NCBI GenBank assembly: GCA_022315425.1
Contig: JAIUPT010000041.1
Location: forward strand, 124,001 to 188,000
Direction of reading: 5' to 3'
Length of the DNA: 64,000 nucleotides
Origin: Pseudevernia furfuracea
Taxonomy: Eukaryota > Ascomycota > Lecanoromycetes > Lecanorales > Parmeliaceae
Within the stretch, counting starts at the first letter, position 1, and each line of letters starts with the position of its first letter. Shown in pieces: positions 1-10,520 of this stretch. The translations under genes were made by a program, and so were the position numbers. The notes beneath the pieces are model-generated. The model did no database searches and was not told the DNA's origin. It was given only the letters and a program-made list of their open reading frames with translations.

Positions 1-412
1 CGAATCCACGCTCTTCTTGTTCATGGTCCAGCTCTTCCTCCTCTACCGTCTTTGTAGCTTGCTCATGTGTTGCCTTCGCTGGTGTGCTCTCCGTCTGATT
101 GACAAGGACATTCTTCTCAGTTTTCGACTCCGTAGGTCTTTCCTCTCTTAAATATGCTTGTGTAGTAGTGAAGGACCGGACATTTTGTGTGATCATGGGA
201 TGGGTGTGGGAGGCGTGCAAGCTAGGATGGCCAAGCCTGATTGACTGTAGTTGCTTTGCAATACTGGGCTTTAGTACCGCCGAATTCGTGTAAGCTGTCC
301 ATTGAAGCGATTTAGGCAGAGCTTGGGGGCAACAAGTGAATGTATGAGCTTGGGCGCTGCTCAGTGCCGGGGCTCCGCTGAGTCGCTGGAGAAGCAGCTT
401 AGAGCTGCGCAT
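1..412 (-). CDS. Mitochondrial protein of unknown function, N-terminal part (runs off left edge)
   Basis: An uninterrupted minus-strand reading frame starts at the ATG at 410-412 and stays open for 137 codons to the window edge. The first residues (MRSSKLLLQRLSGAP) are rich in Arg, Leu and Ser and lack acidic residues, as in a mitochondrial targeting sequence. A second basic stretch ends in RSFTTTQ, resembling the sequence around many fungal presequence cleavage sites. After that the protein turns strongly acidic and Lys/Glu-rich (TVEEEELDHEQEERG), which suggests a soluble or coiled-coil region. No enzyme motif is visible in this half. Mitochondrial targeting is inferred from composition; the function is not recognised. 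The rest of the gene lies left of base 1. Confidence 0.7.
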   Translation of the reverse strand, partial: MRSSKLLLQRLSGAPALSSAQAHTFTCCPQALPKSLQWTAYTNSAVLKPSIAKQLQSIRLGHPSLHASHTHPMITQNVRSFTTTQAYLREERPTESKTEKNVLVNQTESTPAKATHEQATKTVEEEELDHEQEERGF

Positions 413-1264
413 CTTGTATAGGCCTGACTTCCATCAGCCACAGTTGTACATTTTAGCTGTCAAGGCTCCATTGACGGGTAGGTGGAAGTCATATAAGTTC
501 GACAAAGTGCAGCGGCCAAAATGTAAATATTACGCTATTCGGCATGACGTGCACCACGTGGGAGGCGTATTTTACGAAAAATACAGAAACAACGAACAAC
601 GGCCAGCCCTATCAAGATGGCCTGTCACACAGTCACACTTTACGGGTACTTGTCAAAAGAACCAGGAGATCACTGTGGTATATGCATTGCTGCTTCGAAG
701 CGTACATCTGGTGTTGTAAGTGTGGCCGTGCTTAAGCCTATATCGAATTGTCCCCCTGCCTAAACAAAGACAATTGTAGCATTGTGACTTGGAGACGCTC
801 TAGGCTGTTGAGTAGTCTCGCAGGAGCAATAAAACTCCGACGGCTTCGTAGGACATAAGCGAAAGAGGACGTTATATCAGAATTGACCAGGACGGCCGAG
901 GAAGTCGATGGCTGGCACCAAGATTGTACCTAAGGAATGAGAGAGCCTGCCGAGGGTAGCAATTACTCAGAGACTGGACACGTTGTCGGCCGTAAGAAAA
1001 TTGGCCGCTAGTTCGAGACAGTGAAATCTTATGAAAGTAGAAAACGATCGCCGAGACGAGTCTGGCGGATGGAAGTGTAGTTGCGTCTCGATGATGCTTC
1101 ATAAGTACCAGCAATATGGCAGCGCTCATCAAAAACGGAGCTACAGGTCCCCTTCAAGTTCGTCATGCAAGCCTTCCTCCCCAATGGCGAGCCAGAAAAT
1201 GTGGTACAGGATAAAATGGTTGTTTAGGCCAAGAGTCGCCAAGCACGGTTCCGCCACGTTCCGC
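413..1264. other. Intergenic, promoter of the left-edge gene and 3' side of calmodulin
   Basis: No reading frame here looks coding on either strand; short open frames lack splice-consistent extensions. It should hold the promoter of the mitochondrial-protein gene and the 3' UTR of calmodulin, both transcribed leftward. No RNA gene or repeat was seen. Confidence 0.5.
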
Positions 1265-2087
1265 CTACTTCTGCATCATGAGCTGGACGAACTCGTTGTC
1301 TAATCAAAATCAGCATACGGGCCATTTTAGTCCCAGAGTAATAACGTACAGTCAATTCTTCCGTCTCCATCTTGATCGGCCTCCCGAATCATCTCGTCAA
1401 CCTCATCATCAGTCAACTTCTCCCCAATGGATGTCATGACATGGCGCAGCTCAGCAGCGGAGATGAAGCCGTTGTTGTCGCGATCGAACACCTTGAACGC
1501 TTCTCGAATCTCTTCCTCTGAGTCGGTATCCTTCATCTTGCGAGCCATCATCGTCAGGAACTCTGCATTGGCAGCGGGTTAGCCAGAGCAACCATCAAAT
1601 GTGGGAGTTCAGTACCTGGAAAGTCAATCGTTCCATTGTTGTCCGCATCAACCTCGTTGATCATGTCTTGTAGCTCAGATTCGCTTGGGTTCTGACCCAG
1701 GGATCGCATGACAGTGCCCAACTCTTTGCTCGTGATGACGCCTGTTTGGGGTCCATGGTCAGCACTGGTAGAATAAGATGCGTATATCCCGGCTCTGTTA
1801 TTCTCTCGGCAGTCCCAGTTTCAGACTTGGGTTGTAGCGCAGGCCTGACTTACCATCGCCATCTTTGTCCTGAACGCCAAGCCGTGTCAGCCTCGTGTAA
1901 CAAAGTCCGGGCGGGGAGGACTCACGAAGAGGGAGAACGCTTCCTTAAACTCAGAGACTTGCTCTTCGGTAAGTGAGTCTGCCTGTACAGTAGCGATAGT
2001 CAGCGTTCTGCTTATCTCTGCGCCTCGTCTGGGGGAAACCACCAAACGCGGGGTCTGTAGAGAGGGAATAGAAGTGAAGCATACCAT
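1265..2087 (-). CDS. cmdA: Calmodulin
   Basis: Ca2+ sensor that activates kinases, calcineurin and other targets in the cytoplasm. Six exons join in frame: 2085-2087, 1926-1982, 1854-1869, 1616-1741, 1350-1562 and 1265-1299, giving exactly 149 residues, the standard calmodulin length. All four EF-hand loops are visible: [36 protein letters not shown] and [12 protein letters not shown]. The linker [14 protein letters not shown] and the end FVQLMMQK are canonical. The first coding exon is only the ATG and the third is a 16-base micro-exon finishing the first Ca2+ loop, so automatic gene callers could easily miss both. All introns are GT-AG. Identification is essentially certain. The neighbouring syntaxin gene starts 375 bases away in the opposite direction, so the two probably share a promoter region. 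Confidence 0.98.
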
Positions 2088-2462
2088 GTTGGTTGCAATA
2101 GCTGCGAGATGTGATCTTTTAATGCGTAGAATTATATTGTGTTTTCGGCCGTCACAGGTGGTTGCAAAGGATAATTGTGTACTGGTTATAGAAGGCAGCA
2201 GGTGGGATTTTGTATAACTAAGATAGTGTGAGGGTTCGCAGCAGCAGCGGCCGATCTCTCCCCGTAAGTACAGTAAGGCTGAAATAGACTGAGTGCCAAG
2301 CCTTGATACGGAGGCGTTCCGCTGTCGAAAGACAACTTTCACCTCACCTACGCCCAGCAGACACTGCTCAGTGGAAATTATATTTCAGTTATGGGAACAA
2401 ACAGTGCAAGATCAGGCTCCTGAGAGTCACAATTTTGAAGCTGTTAGGACTTGTCTACTACT
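2088..2462. promoter_or_regulatory. Divergent promoter between calmodulin and the Tlg2 syntaxin
   Basis: A 375-base gap separates the start codons of two genes read outward. No TATA box is obvious. It contains short pyrimidine-rich runs and must hold both 5' UTRs. Confidence 0.5.
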
Positions 2463-3770
2463 ATGTCTGGTGTGTGGAGAGACAGGACCAATTTGTAAGT
2501 CTTACATTCAACTCGCTCAACGTGCTTCTGAACCTAATTTCAAAATGTAGGTACATCTCATATCGACAGTCATATGCCCATCATCCCGCTAAGAAGCGCA
2601 AGACTATTGGATCTTCTGCCAATGGCTTTTCCACCTCTGGATATGAGTCTGAGGAACGCCGCGGCCTTATGTCCGCTGGTGCCTTTGAGGATGATGGAGA
2701 TGCAGTCATTGAGATGGGGCTTCTGCCGCCGAGATGGGTAGATATCCAAGACGAGGTCACGGAATTATTGGGCACGATAGCAAAGAAGTCGGCGGACCTG
2801 GAGAAGTTGCACCAAAAGCACGTGTTGCCGGGCTTCGACGACGAGGATGTGAAAAGGCAGGAGGAGATCGCAATTGAGCGGATGACTCAGGAAATCACGC
2901 GAGGCTTTCACGACTGTCAAAAGGCTATTCAGAGGATTGAGATGATGGTCAGGGACGCCAGGCATCAGGGAGGTGTGAGCGCAGCAGATGAAACCATGGC
3001 AAGAAACATCCAGATCTCGCTGGCAAGCCGTGTACAAGAAGTCAGTGCAGGATTCAGAAAGAAGCAGAGCAATTATCTCAAAAGTGAGCTGCGTGGAAAG
3101 TTATGCGGGTATATATGCTAACATTTTTCAAGAGTTGCGTACACTCGGTGGTCTCACATTTGACCGTACTTCTGCGCCTTCCCAGAATCCTTACACAGAC
3201 CCGTCTATGATGGAGTCTGAGACAGATAAATCATTCTCCCAGTCGACTCTTCAGCAGACATCCATGAAGCGCCTGAAGACCAATGACGTTGCAATTGCCC
3301 AACGAGAACGAGAGATTGAGGACATCGCGCAAGGAATCATTGAACTTGCAGATATCTTCAAGGAATTGCAAGGAATGGTTATTGATCAAGGGACCATGCT
3401 CGACCGGATTGACTATAATATTGAGAACATGTCGGTCAATGTGAAGGCAGCAGACAAGGAGCTCAATGTGGTATGTTTCTGTCTTCCCCAAGGTTCTGCA
3501 GCCATGCTGATCTTGACTTTTCAGGCCACCGGCTATCAGAAGAAGTACACCAAACGGAAGATCCTTTTCTTACTATTTCTTCTCGTCATCGGCATGTTTA
3601 TTCTTCTCCTCGTCAAGCCGAAGCGTGCGAAGGCCCCTCCGCCTCCCTCTTCTGCTGATCCTATTGGCACCTTTGGAGAGGCCAAGCCTCAGCCAGAAAT
3701 CGAGGCACCAAAGCCAGAAATTGCACAGCCCAATGGCGGGAACGTAGGGTCTGACGGGCTGCCACCATGA
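2463..3770 (+). CDS. tlg2: Syntaxin of the Tlg2/syntaxin-16 type (t-SNARE)
   Basis: Qa-SNARE for fusion at the trans-Golgi and endosomes. Exons 2463-2494, 2551-3083, 3133-3470 and 3525-3770 give 382 residues. The start MSGVWRDRTNLYISYRQSYA is typical of fungal Tlg2 proteins; an in-frame upstream ATG at 2303 reads through what I take as 5' UTR and the first intron and is not used. An N-terminal helical regulatory region is followed by the SNARE helix from about residue 250, with the zero-layer Gln in FKELQGMV, then a single membrane segment (ILFLLFLLVIGMFILLLV). About 50 Pro/Lys/Glu-rich residues follow the membrane anchor and would lie in the lumen; that tail is longer than in most tail-anchored syntaxins. 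The choice of Tlg2 rather than Sed5 or Pep12 rests on the SNARE motif and the N-terminus. Confidence 0.9.
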
Positions 3771-3886
3771 GTGGAGTCAGGGTTCATCGTTTTCGTGTTT
3801 TTCCAAGATACCCAATTGATATGGATATTCCATCCCGACGTTTCGATGGGCCGTCCAACTTGGTCAGAGGTTGGGTATGTATAAGG

Positions 3887-3894
3887 TATAAAAG
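3887..3894 (+). promoter_or_regulatory. Possible TATA box for the gene at 4077
   Basis: TATAAAAG lies 183 bases before the first ATG of the next gene. A likely 5' UTR intron (donor gtatgc near 3998, acceptor tag at about 4060) would bring the transcription start to a normal distance from it. Inferred from motif and position only. Confidence 0.35.
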
Positions 3895-4076
3895 CCCATG
3901 AACTCGCAACAACTTCGAAATGATTACCAACAATCTGCACCACACCATCCGTCTACCGCCATCCCATTGCAGTTTTCTAAGCTATCAGCAGCTATCATGT
4001 ATGCCTTATTCCATGTCTACTATCCTTAAATAACGAGGGATTGATTCTTATCTTTTATAGTGATTTAATCCAAAGG

Positions 4077-4578
4077 ATGGCGGACAACAGTACTGCTACC
4101 GTCCTGAATGACCCTCCTTCAAAGGGCAAAGCCGCGATGCCCGAGCCTACCCTTTGTAAGTCTTTTGAGAACCTTAACTCCCAAACTTCGCTCATTATAT
4201 CTAGGCAAAGCCAGACTCCTGGCAAACGGGGTGTGCGAGGCTGCCGACAAGGTCATTGAGGCCGATCGAAATCGACGAGTTTTGTGCAAGTTGCACGATG
4301 ATCCAGGGTTGATGAACTGGATTAATAAGGGATTGGACGCGAAGAACAACGTGATTGCGGAGCTCACCGACCGCATCCTTGAATGGAACGATATGAAATG
4401 TCCAGAATGCCACGCAAGTTTGAAGGGGGAGGGGCCCCAGGTTCTGAGTGAGCAAGAGGTGAAATCTTATAATGTCCAAGCGTTGTCATATGATGAGCCT
4501 GAGTCGTCTGCTCAGACCGGAAGTTCTGAGGCAGAGACTCTTCTAAGGGAGATCATTGCAAAATCTGCAAAAAGGTAG
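4077..4578 (+). CDS. Conserved-looking small protein of unknown function with a CxxC motif
   Basis: Exons 4077-4155 and 4205-4578 join in frame over a 49-base GT-AG intron with a plausible branch site (cttaac), giving 150 residues. The first exon encodes a Ser/Thr/Pro-rich start (MADNSTATVLNDPP). The rest is a helical, charged domain (GVCEAADKVIEADRNRR, LDAKNNVIAELTDRILEWND) followed by KCPECHASLKGEG, which could bind a metal or form a disulphide, though only one Cys pair is present. There is no signal peptide or membrane segment. I do not recognise a family. Coding status is supported by the clean intron and by the regular helical pattern. It lies downstream of the syntaxin on the same strand, with its own candidate TATA box. 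Confidence 0.65.
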
Positions 4579-5116
4579 ATTCCTCGGATTCCCATAGTGT
4601 CTCAGACGGACTCGTAGCGCGCAACGGAGCTTGAGCATAAGCTGCTTGCTATGGGACATAGTCGTCCATACGCCGAATGATGTTGTTTGTGTACCATCGG
4701 GATCAATTGCCATCATTCCAGGTCTCCATCTACAATCCGAAATATGTGTCATTCTTCAAAAGTGCGGGTTCGTCATTTTCGTTGGGACTTGAAAAGATGC
4801 CCAATCGCCATGAAATATTCGCCCGAGGATTTCGCACAAAGTTCGCCCTCATTCCTATCAGGCTTTGATTGTCTTCTTTGACCATCTGAACTTCCGCGAG
4901 TAAGTACTGCCTATCAGTCCTCGCTCCACGACCCTCTCTCTCATCTCACTGTTCGCGTGAAAGTGCCTACCACCAGATTTTGCATGTATGGCCGCTTGCT
5001 GTAGGCCCCAAAAAGTCTGTTCACGGCGGTGTGGCAGGAGGCAGCCTCAAACATGGGACAGCTGGATAGCGATGCAAAGCACAAGCAATCTGCCACTAGT
5101 ATCACTTTGCAGGTCT
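4579..5116. other. Intergenic between convergent genes
   Basis: This is the 3' space between the small unknown gene (+) and cdc37 (-). Short frames are present but none has coding character. Nothing else was seen. Confidence 0.5.
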
Positions 5117-6742
5117 CTAATCTACATCGGCAACTTCAATCTCATTCGCCTCCCCCTCCTCCACTTTCAGCTGCTTCAAGCCAGCCCCAGCCGCCTCCTC
5201 TGCATCTCCAGGCTCCCCAATCTCCTTGTCCTCCCTCGCCTCCCTCTCTAGCTCCTTCAACCTGTCCCGCCCCTCCTCCGTTGTCGAATCAATAACCCCT
5301 TGTTCCAAACTCAGCATACCCCCCTCACCCAATTGCTCCACTACTTCCTCCGCTTCACTCACACTCATCTTTCCCAATACCTCATTCACTCGATCCAATT
5401 TGCCACTCTCCAACGCCCTCTGCAGGCCGGGTGGGAAGCGTTCGAAGATGATACGAGCTTGTTGCTCTATGTCGTCTGTGCTGTTGGGTTGGGGGACGTT
5501 GATGTGGATTTCGGTTCCGGGTTCCACCGCGTGCAGTTGGATTTGCTCGACTTCGGTCTCGGTGCCTTTGGGATTGGCGGCACGCTCTTTGGCCAATTCC
5601 GCAGTACGGGTACGGATTCGAGCATAGGTATTGTTGACATCATCGAGGAAGACCTTTTGAGCGTTATGGCCGGGTGTAGTGATCCTGCGTGCTGTTAGTG
5701 ATGGTCATGCATGAGAGTATCAAGACACCCACCGTTTGAAGAAGAGGCCCACGCCGTCCTTGCCTAGCGATCTGCAGTATTGCAACAACAATGCTTGGTG
5801 AACACACTGTTTAGAGTAGGCTACCTTGTCTTCCATTTGGGCATTGAAGGCCTCCATGAGCAGCCCATCTGTCTCTCGTTCCGCAACCACTTCACGGTGC
5901 TCGGATATGAATTTCAGACATTCCCTGTAGCCGCCTATCTTGATTTTAGCGAACTCCTTTCCAAGCTTCGTAGGCTCGATATCCTGGTCATCATCTTTCG
6001 TATCGTCTATAGATCCAGGCTCGTCCACATCGGCATCGGCACCTGAGGTCTGGCCTTCACTGTCGAATCGCTGTAATGGGTTCTTTTTAAGAGATCCTGG
6101 ATTGAGCACCTCCACAGCCTCTGCCCTGGGTTTCGTCTTTGGTTTCTCTTGCTCTTTCGATACAGAGGATGTGTTGAAACCCTCGTGTATGCTGTCACTC
6201 GTAATTTTACTGGCCTCCTCCTTCTCCAGTTTCTCTAGCCGGGAAAACAGATCTTTCTGTAGGTTCTGCACTTTCATTTTGTGTCCCTCCACGCCCTTTA
6301 CATAGCTCTTGTACCAGTCTTGAGGCTCGGGGCCCACCTCTTTCTTCACCTGATCCACCAAACCAGCAATCATCTGCGAGTACAGAGGTTGTTCCTCCTT
6401 ATAATGCACACCCTCCGGTGGATTTGGTGGCTTGTCATTCCCAGGGTTCCCTGCACACTCCATCAACGCCTGCATCATGAACTCATCCGGGTTCTCTCCC
6501 TGCGCTTGGGCCGCATGATTGCGGAGAGATGCCAGTAGAGTGTCAATGCGATCGAGCATGCCATCATTGATTACTCGCTCGTATTTGAGGGTATTGATCT
6601 CATGCCGTCGCTGGTAACGTGCTTGATGTATTTGATTTTGCTTTGCTCGGATGAAGGAACGTTTGTCGACGTTGGGGTGGACTTCGATGTCTGAGTCGTC
6701 GGAGAGCTCGAGGGCATCCCATTTACTGTAATTGACTACCAT
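5117..6742 (-). CDS. cdc37: Hsp90 co-chaperone Cdc37
   Basis: Cdc37 loads protein kinases onto Hsp90 in the cytosol. Exons 5733-6742 and 5117-5684 join over a 48-base intron to give 525 residues. The N-terminus MVVNYSKWDALELSDDSDIEV is the family signature, with the CK2-phosphorylated serine at position 14 (LSDDSD). The kinase-binding region is rich in Arg/Lys/Glu helices. The central Hsp90-binding region includes the strongly conserved CVHQALLLQYCRSLGKDGVGLFFKR, into whose end the intron is placed. The C-terminal part is acidic and helical and ends in a Glu/Ala-rich tail. The start at 6742 was preferred to the in-frame ATG at 6862 because it matches the invariant N-terminus. The length is normal for filamentous fungi. 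Confidence 0.95.
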
Positions 6743-7038
6743 TTTGGGCGTACTGGCCTTGTGTCTCAAGGCGTGGGTAAAAATGGGAAAGGACTTGTGT
6801 TTATGTGGGCTATGGGCCAAGGGTCGGCTCGAGTCGGTCAGAAGATTCGAGAACTCGAACATCAGAGCCCTGGCCTAACACCACGGATTGGACACCATGA
6901 CTGATTGTATTCACATGTATTGTCACAGCTTGGTCTTTTTATTATGCGACCCAGAAATGCTCAGGTATCACATACGCCTCGAACGCCATAGCTATTTGAG
7001 ACACGCATATGATCACTGCCTCCCACAAGTAGTCACAC
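6743..7038. other. Promoter of cdc37 and 3' end of the clathrin light chain gene
   Basis: This 296-base gap lies between two genes on the minus strand. No further feature was seen. Confidence 0.4.
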
Positions 7039-7988
7039 TTAGTAGCCCGTTGCTCCAGGAGCCTTTTCATCTTTCCTCAAGTCAATCAGCATCTCCCTAA
7101 ACTTTTCTTTGCCCGTTCCGCTCGCTCCACCCTTTGTGCCCTTCCCACTCAAGTCCACCAGTTTAGCAATTCGCTCCCAGCTCGTGCCCCCCGCAGAAGT
7201 ATCCTCTCGATTTGCCAGGAACTCTTCGGCATCTTTGCGTGTTTTGGCGATGGTTTTCTCGGTCTTCTGGGAGTAATTCTCGTAGAAGTCGTCAATCGCT
7301 TGTCGGGCTGCTTTTATAGTATCCTCTTTCTTAGACGCCGAAATCTTTTCCCGCTCGGCAAGGGCAAGGTCGCGACGTTCTCGCCATTGGCTATGCTGAC
7401 TTTAGTGGAACCGTCCTCGTCAAATTCTAACACGGGAAAGGGGCAGATTACAGTATAGGCTCTGTCTCTTCTTCTGCTGACGCCCCGTACCCTCCATATG
7501 ATGGTTGAGGATGGGCTGGCTGGAAAGGAAGATTTGAGCCGGTGATCGTGCCCCCGGGCCCAACACTCTGAATGAAATAATCAGCTGCTGAGTTCAATGT
7601 CCATTGAAGACGACCAACAACCAAGCTTACCTCATTTCGAGTATCCATTGCCGGGAAAGAGCTCTCGAACTCTGTGATCTCCTCGCCCCCAGCATGCCCT
7701 CCACCATAGCTTCCTCCACCTCCTAGCAAATCGTCGTCCCCATCTTCAATAGTAGCTGCCTTGTCACCGGCAGAGGCAAATTGGGCGGCATCATCTCCTA
7801 GCGCTGCTCGTTCGCGTGTCAAAAAGTCATCCCCTGCTGCAGCTCCATCGTGACCTGATATTCCATTGCTTGCTGGGCCAGTATCACCTATGCACTAATA
7901 TCAGTACAGAATCGAATCAGAAATCAGATATGAGAAGTGTGGTGTTACCAGCCGAGAAGTCTTCCAGCGAAGGGAACCTGTCTGCCAT
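7039..7988 (-). CDS. clc1: Clathrin light chain
   Basis: Regulatory subunit that binds clathrin heavy chain on coated vesicles. Exons 7949-7988, 7631-7887, 7452-7567 and 7039-7390 join in frame to give 254 residues, close to the usual fungal length. The N-terminus MADRFPSLEDFSAGD is characteristic, followed by a Gly/Asp-rich region and the consensus-like block containing FESSFPAMDTRNE. The long heavy-chain-binding helix begins near WRERRDLALAEREKISASKK and continues through AIDDFYENYSQKTEKTIAKT. The end (EKFREMLIDLRKDEKAPGATGY) is typical of fungal light chains. All three introns (61, 63 and 61 bases) are GT-AG. The gene is divergent from rtt103, with 253 bases between the start codons. Confidence 0.95.
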
Positions 7989-8241
7989 GATCTCTATCAA
8001 TCTCAAATACAAATGATCATGAAATGAGAAGAGAGTAACGATAGAGCGATGTTGATTTGGGTGTGGAGGAAGTGAAGCAAAGGAAGCTATGGGGAAATCC
8101 GCTGTGATACACGTATCAAAAGCGGGTCCTGAATTAAGAATTGTTTACCATGCAAATTTCGCCTGCTTGCGATGATCATCTTTCGACACAACAACACAAC
8201 CAATCAGTGACTAGGCGCAGGGCAATTGTAGAGCAGTAGAG

Positions 8242-9641
8242 ATGGCGTATACAGATGACGCCGTCAAGGCGAAGCTCTCAGCTTTGAATGAGACCCAAGA
8301 GAGCATAGTCACTGTAGCTCAATGGGTCATGTTTCATAGGTACGGCAACTTTTTCGTAGCAAACATCTCACCCCCATACTGACTTCGTGTTTGCAGGAGA
8401 CACGCAGATCGGACCGGTACACTATGGCTCCAGCGACTGAAAGACTCCGGTTCCAACAAACGACTCAACTTAATCTACCTTGCGAACGAAGTCGCACAGC
8501 AATCGAAGGTTAGAAGGAAGGATGACTTTCTCATTGCGTTCTCCCCAATCATCGCCGAAGCCACAGCCATCGCGTACAAAGGAGCTACAAATGAAGTTCA
8601 GCAGAAAATACGACGGGTAGTCGAGGTGTGGAAGCAGCGGCAAATATTCGAACACACTATACACGAAGCCGTTGAAGCTCGCATAGACGGTATGATGCAG
8701 GCTTCTTGGAAACTTGAACACCGCTAATGGCTACAGAACTCGACAAAACACGCTCCTCAAGCAAGAAGCCTCTACTTGGCGGATCTCTTTTCTCCGGCTC
8801 ATCTGGCCCCTCAGCGCCCTCAGAGATCGAGCCTCTCGTCCCCTTACAGATCGCCGTCTCCAAAGCAGCAGCCACAACACTCAGTGCCGTGCCCACAGCC
8901 GACTCGGAATACGACAAGCTCACCGATTCAAGCAAGCCCACACCCACTCCTCCAGTTCATGCAGCTCGCCTCAGCGCGCTCCTCAAGAACCTCGCCAATG
9001 CAGAAGGAGCTGTCTCTGAGAGCATCAAAGCTCGTCGTGGCCTGATTGCCGGACTAGAAAGCATCATTGAGACTAACCGCACTGCTTTGGCTGGGGAGGA
9101 AGCTCAGAAAGAAACATTGACGACCCGCAAGAGCGTCATTGAAGCCAAGAAGCGGGAGGTAGAAGACGGCATCATGCGTGGTCTTTCTGCGCCCTCGACG
9201 CCCACTGTCGCGCTCGGAAGCCCCGTCTCGGATGCAAGAACGAACGGCAGAGACATGTCGCCCACGGATAACCCACCCTTCCAACCAGAGCGTCCTGATG
9301 TCGAAGAACTCACCCCTCCCCCGCAGGATTCACGCATGTCAAGAGGTTTCTCTGCCGCTACTACTCTAGTCGCTCCACCTAGTCACGTCCAAACAATTCC
9401 ACCACCCTCCCACCACGCGCCGGTTGCACCGCCAACAGCAGGAGCGGATCTCCTATCTAGTCTTTCTATGCCCCCAGTCCGTCACTACCCGGGCACACCA
9501 GGCAGTGCTGGCGGCGGCATGGCAAAGAAGCGGAAAGTGGATGACGATTACCCGGATTTTGGAATTGGAGAGGATGCCATGGCTGATTTGGACGAAGATG
9601 TTGCGGAGTTGTTGAGGGCTGAGAGTGGTGGGGCGCGTTGA
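8242..9641 (+). CDS. rtt103: Rtt103-like RNA polymerase II CTD-interacting protein
   Basis: Binds the phosphorylated C-terminal domain of RNA polymerase II and links transcription to 3'-end processing and termination. Exons 8242-8339, 8397-8689 and 8737-9641 give 431 residues. Residues 1 to about 131 form a CID (CTD-interacting domain): the start MAYTDDAVKAKLSALNETQE, then VAQWVMFHR, LNLIYLANEVAQQSK and FLIAFSPIIAEA are typical. A helical, coiled-coil-prone central region follows (SALLKNLANAEGAVSESI). The rest is Pro/Ser-rich and disordered, with a basic cluster AKKRKVDDD that could be a nuclear localisation signal, and an acidic end. The name rests on the CID plus coiled-coil arrangement; another CID family member is the alternative. 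Confidence 0.85.
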
Positions 9642-10370
9642 CATGAACAGTTTGGATCTTCCTAATATTCCAGGACCGATCAATTCAGGGACATGAGGTT
9701 CACTTTTTTGTGTAAGATACCGCAAGGCTGAGTCTACGTGCGAGAGACTCTCACGAGGGAGTCTGTCGAAAGCTTTCATTCTATGATCAACGGAGCAGTA
9801 GAGGAGGGGCCGGCCACATCGTGGACACATACACGCTTTTTATAGAAGAAAAAATGATTCTCGTCCAAATCGTCCAGTTCATTTCATTTCCCACAAGTAC
9901 AGGCGGATTTCGGGGGTTGATTCCGGGGCCGCGCATCCCCCCGAGAAGATTTAGTTTCGGGGTCTCTTATAAAGGTGAAAAACCTTTCGAAATTTTTGAA
10001 ATTTTTTTTGATTCCCTGAAATAGCGCAAATGAGTCTGTCTCCATAATCCTGAAGGCAACACAAAAGCTCAAAAAAGTTGAATGGAAAAGTAGAGTAAAA
10101 AGTTATTCAGAGTTATTCAAAAGTGTAAGACTTTGTTGTACACACTGACACAAATTTTTTGATGAAGGGTGCTCGAAAGGACTACGAGTAAAAGGGGCTA
10201 CCCGTGGATCTAACGTGGAAAGGAAAACTAAGTTCAGGTTGACATTGGCGGTACATGCAAATTTAAGGTTTTTTTTAGCTCCGCCCTACCCTATTCTTTT
10301 GGTACCTATATACCGATGTCCACGAAAATAGGACCAAGAAGTCATCACGCATAGATACACGATTGCCTCC

Positions 10371-10402
<32 letters not shown>

Positions 10403-10520
10403 GAGTTCATGAGCAAGGTGGTATCCAACTCCTCAACCGCAATCTCCTCATCGCGCCCCCCTCCCCCCCACTTCCTCTCCAAAAGAACGACTTCCCCTTT
10501 CCCTCACAAAACCCCCCATT
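9642..10520. other. Intergenic with low-complexity patches
   Basis: No coding frame is convincing. It contains purine-rich and T-rich runs near 9980-10010 and a CATA/CA microsatellite at about 10371-10402. It separates the convergent rtt103 and sugar transporter genes. Confidence 0.5.
10371..10402. repeat. (CATA)n/(CA)n microsatellite
   Basis: Tandem cataca units pass into about seven CA units. Simple repeat, seen directly. Confidence 0.85.
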
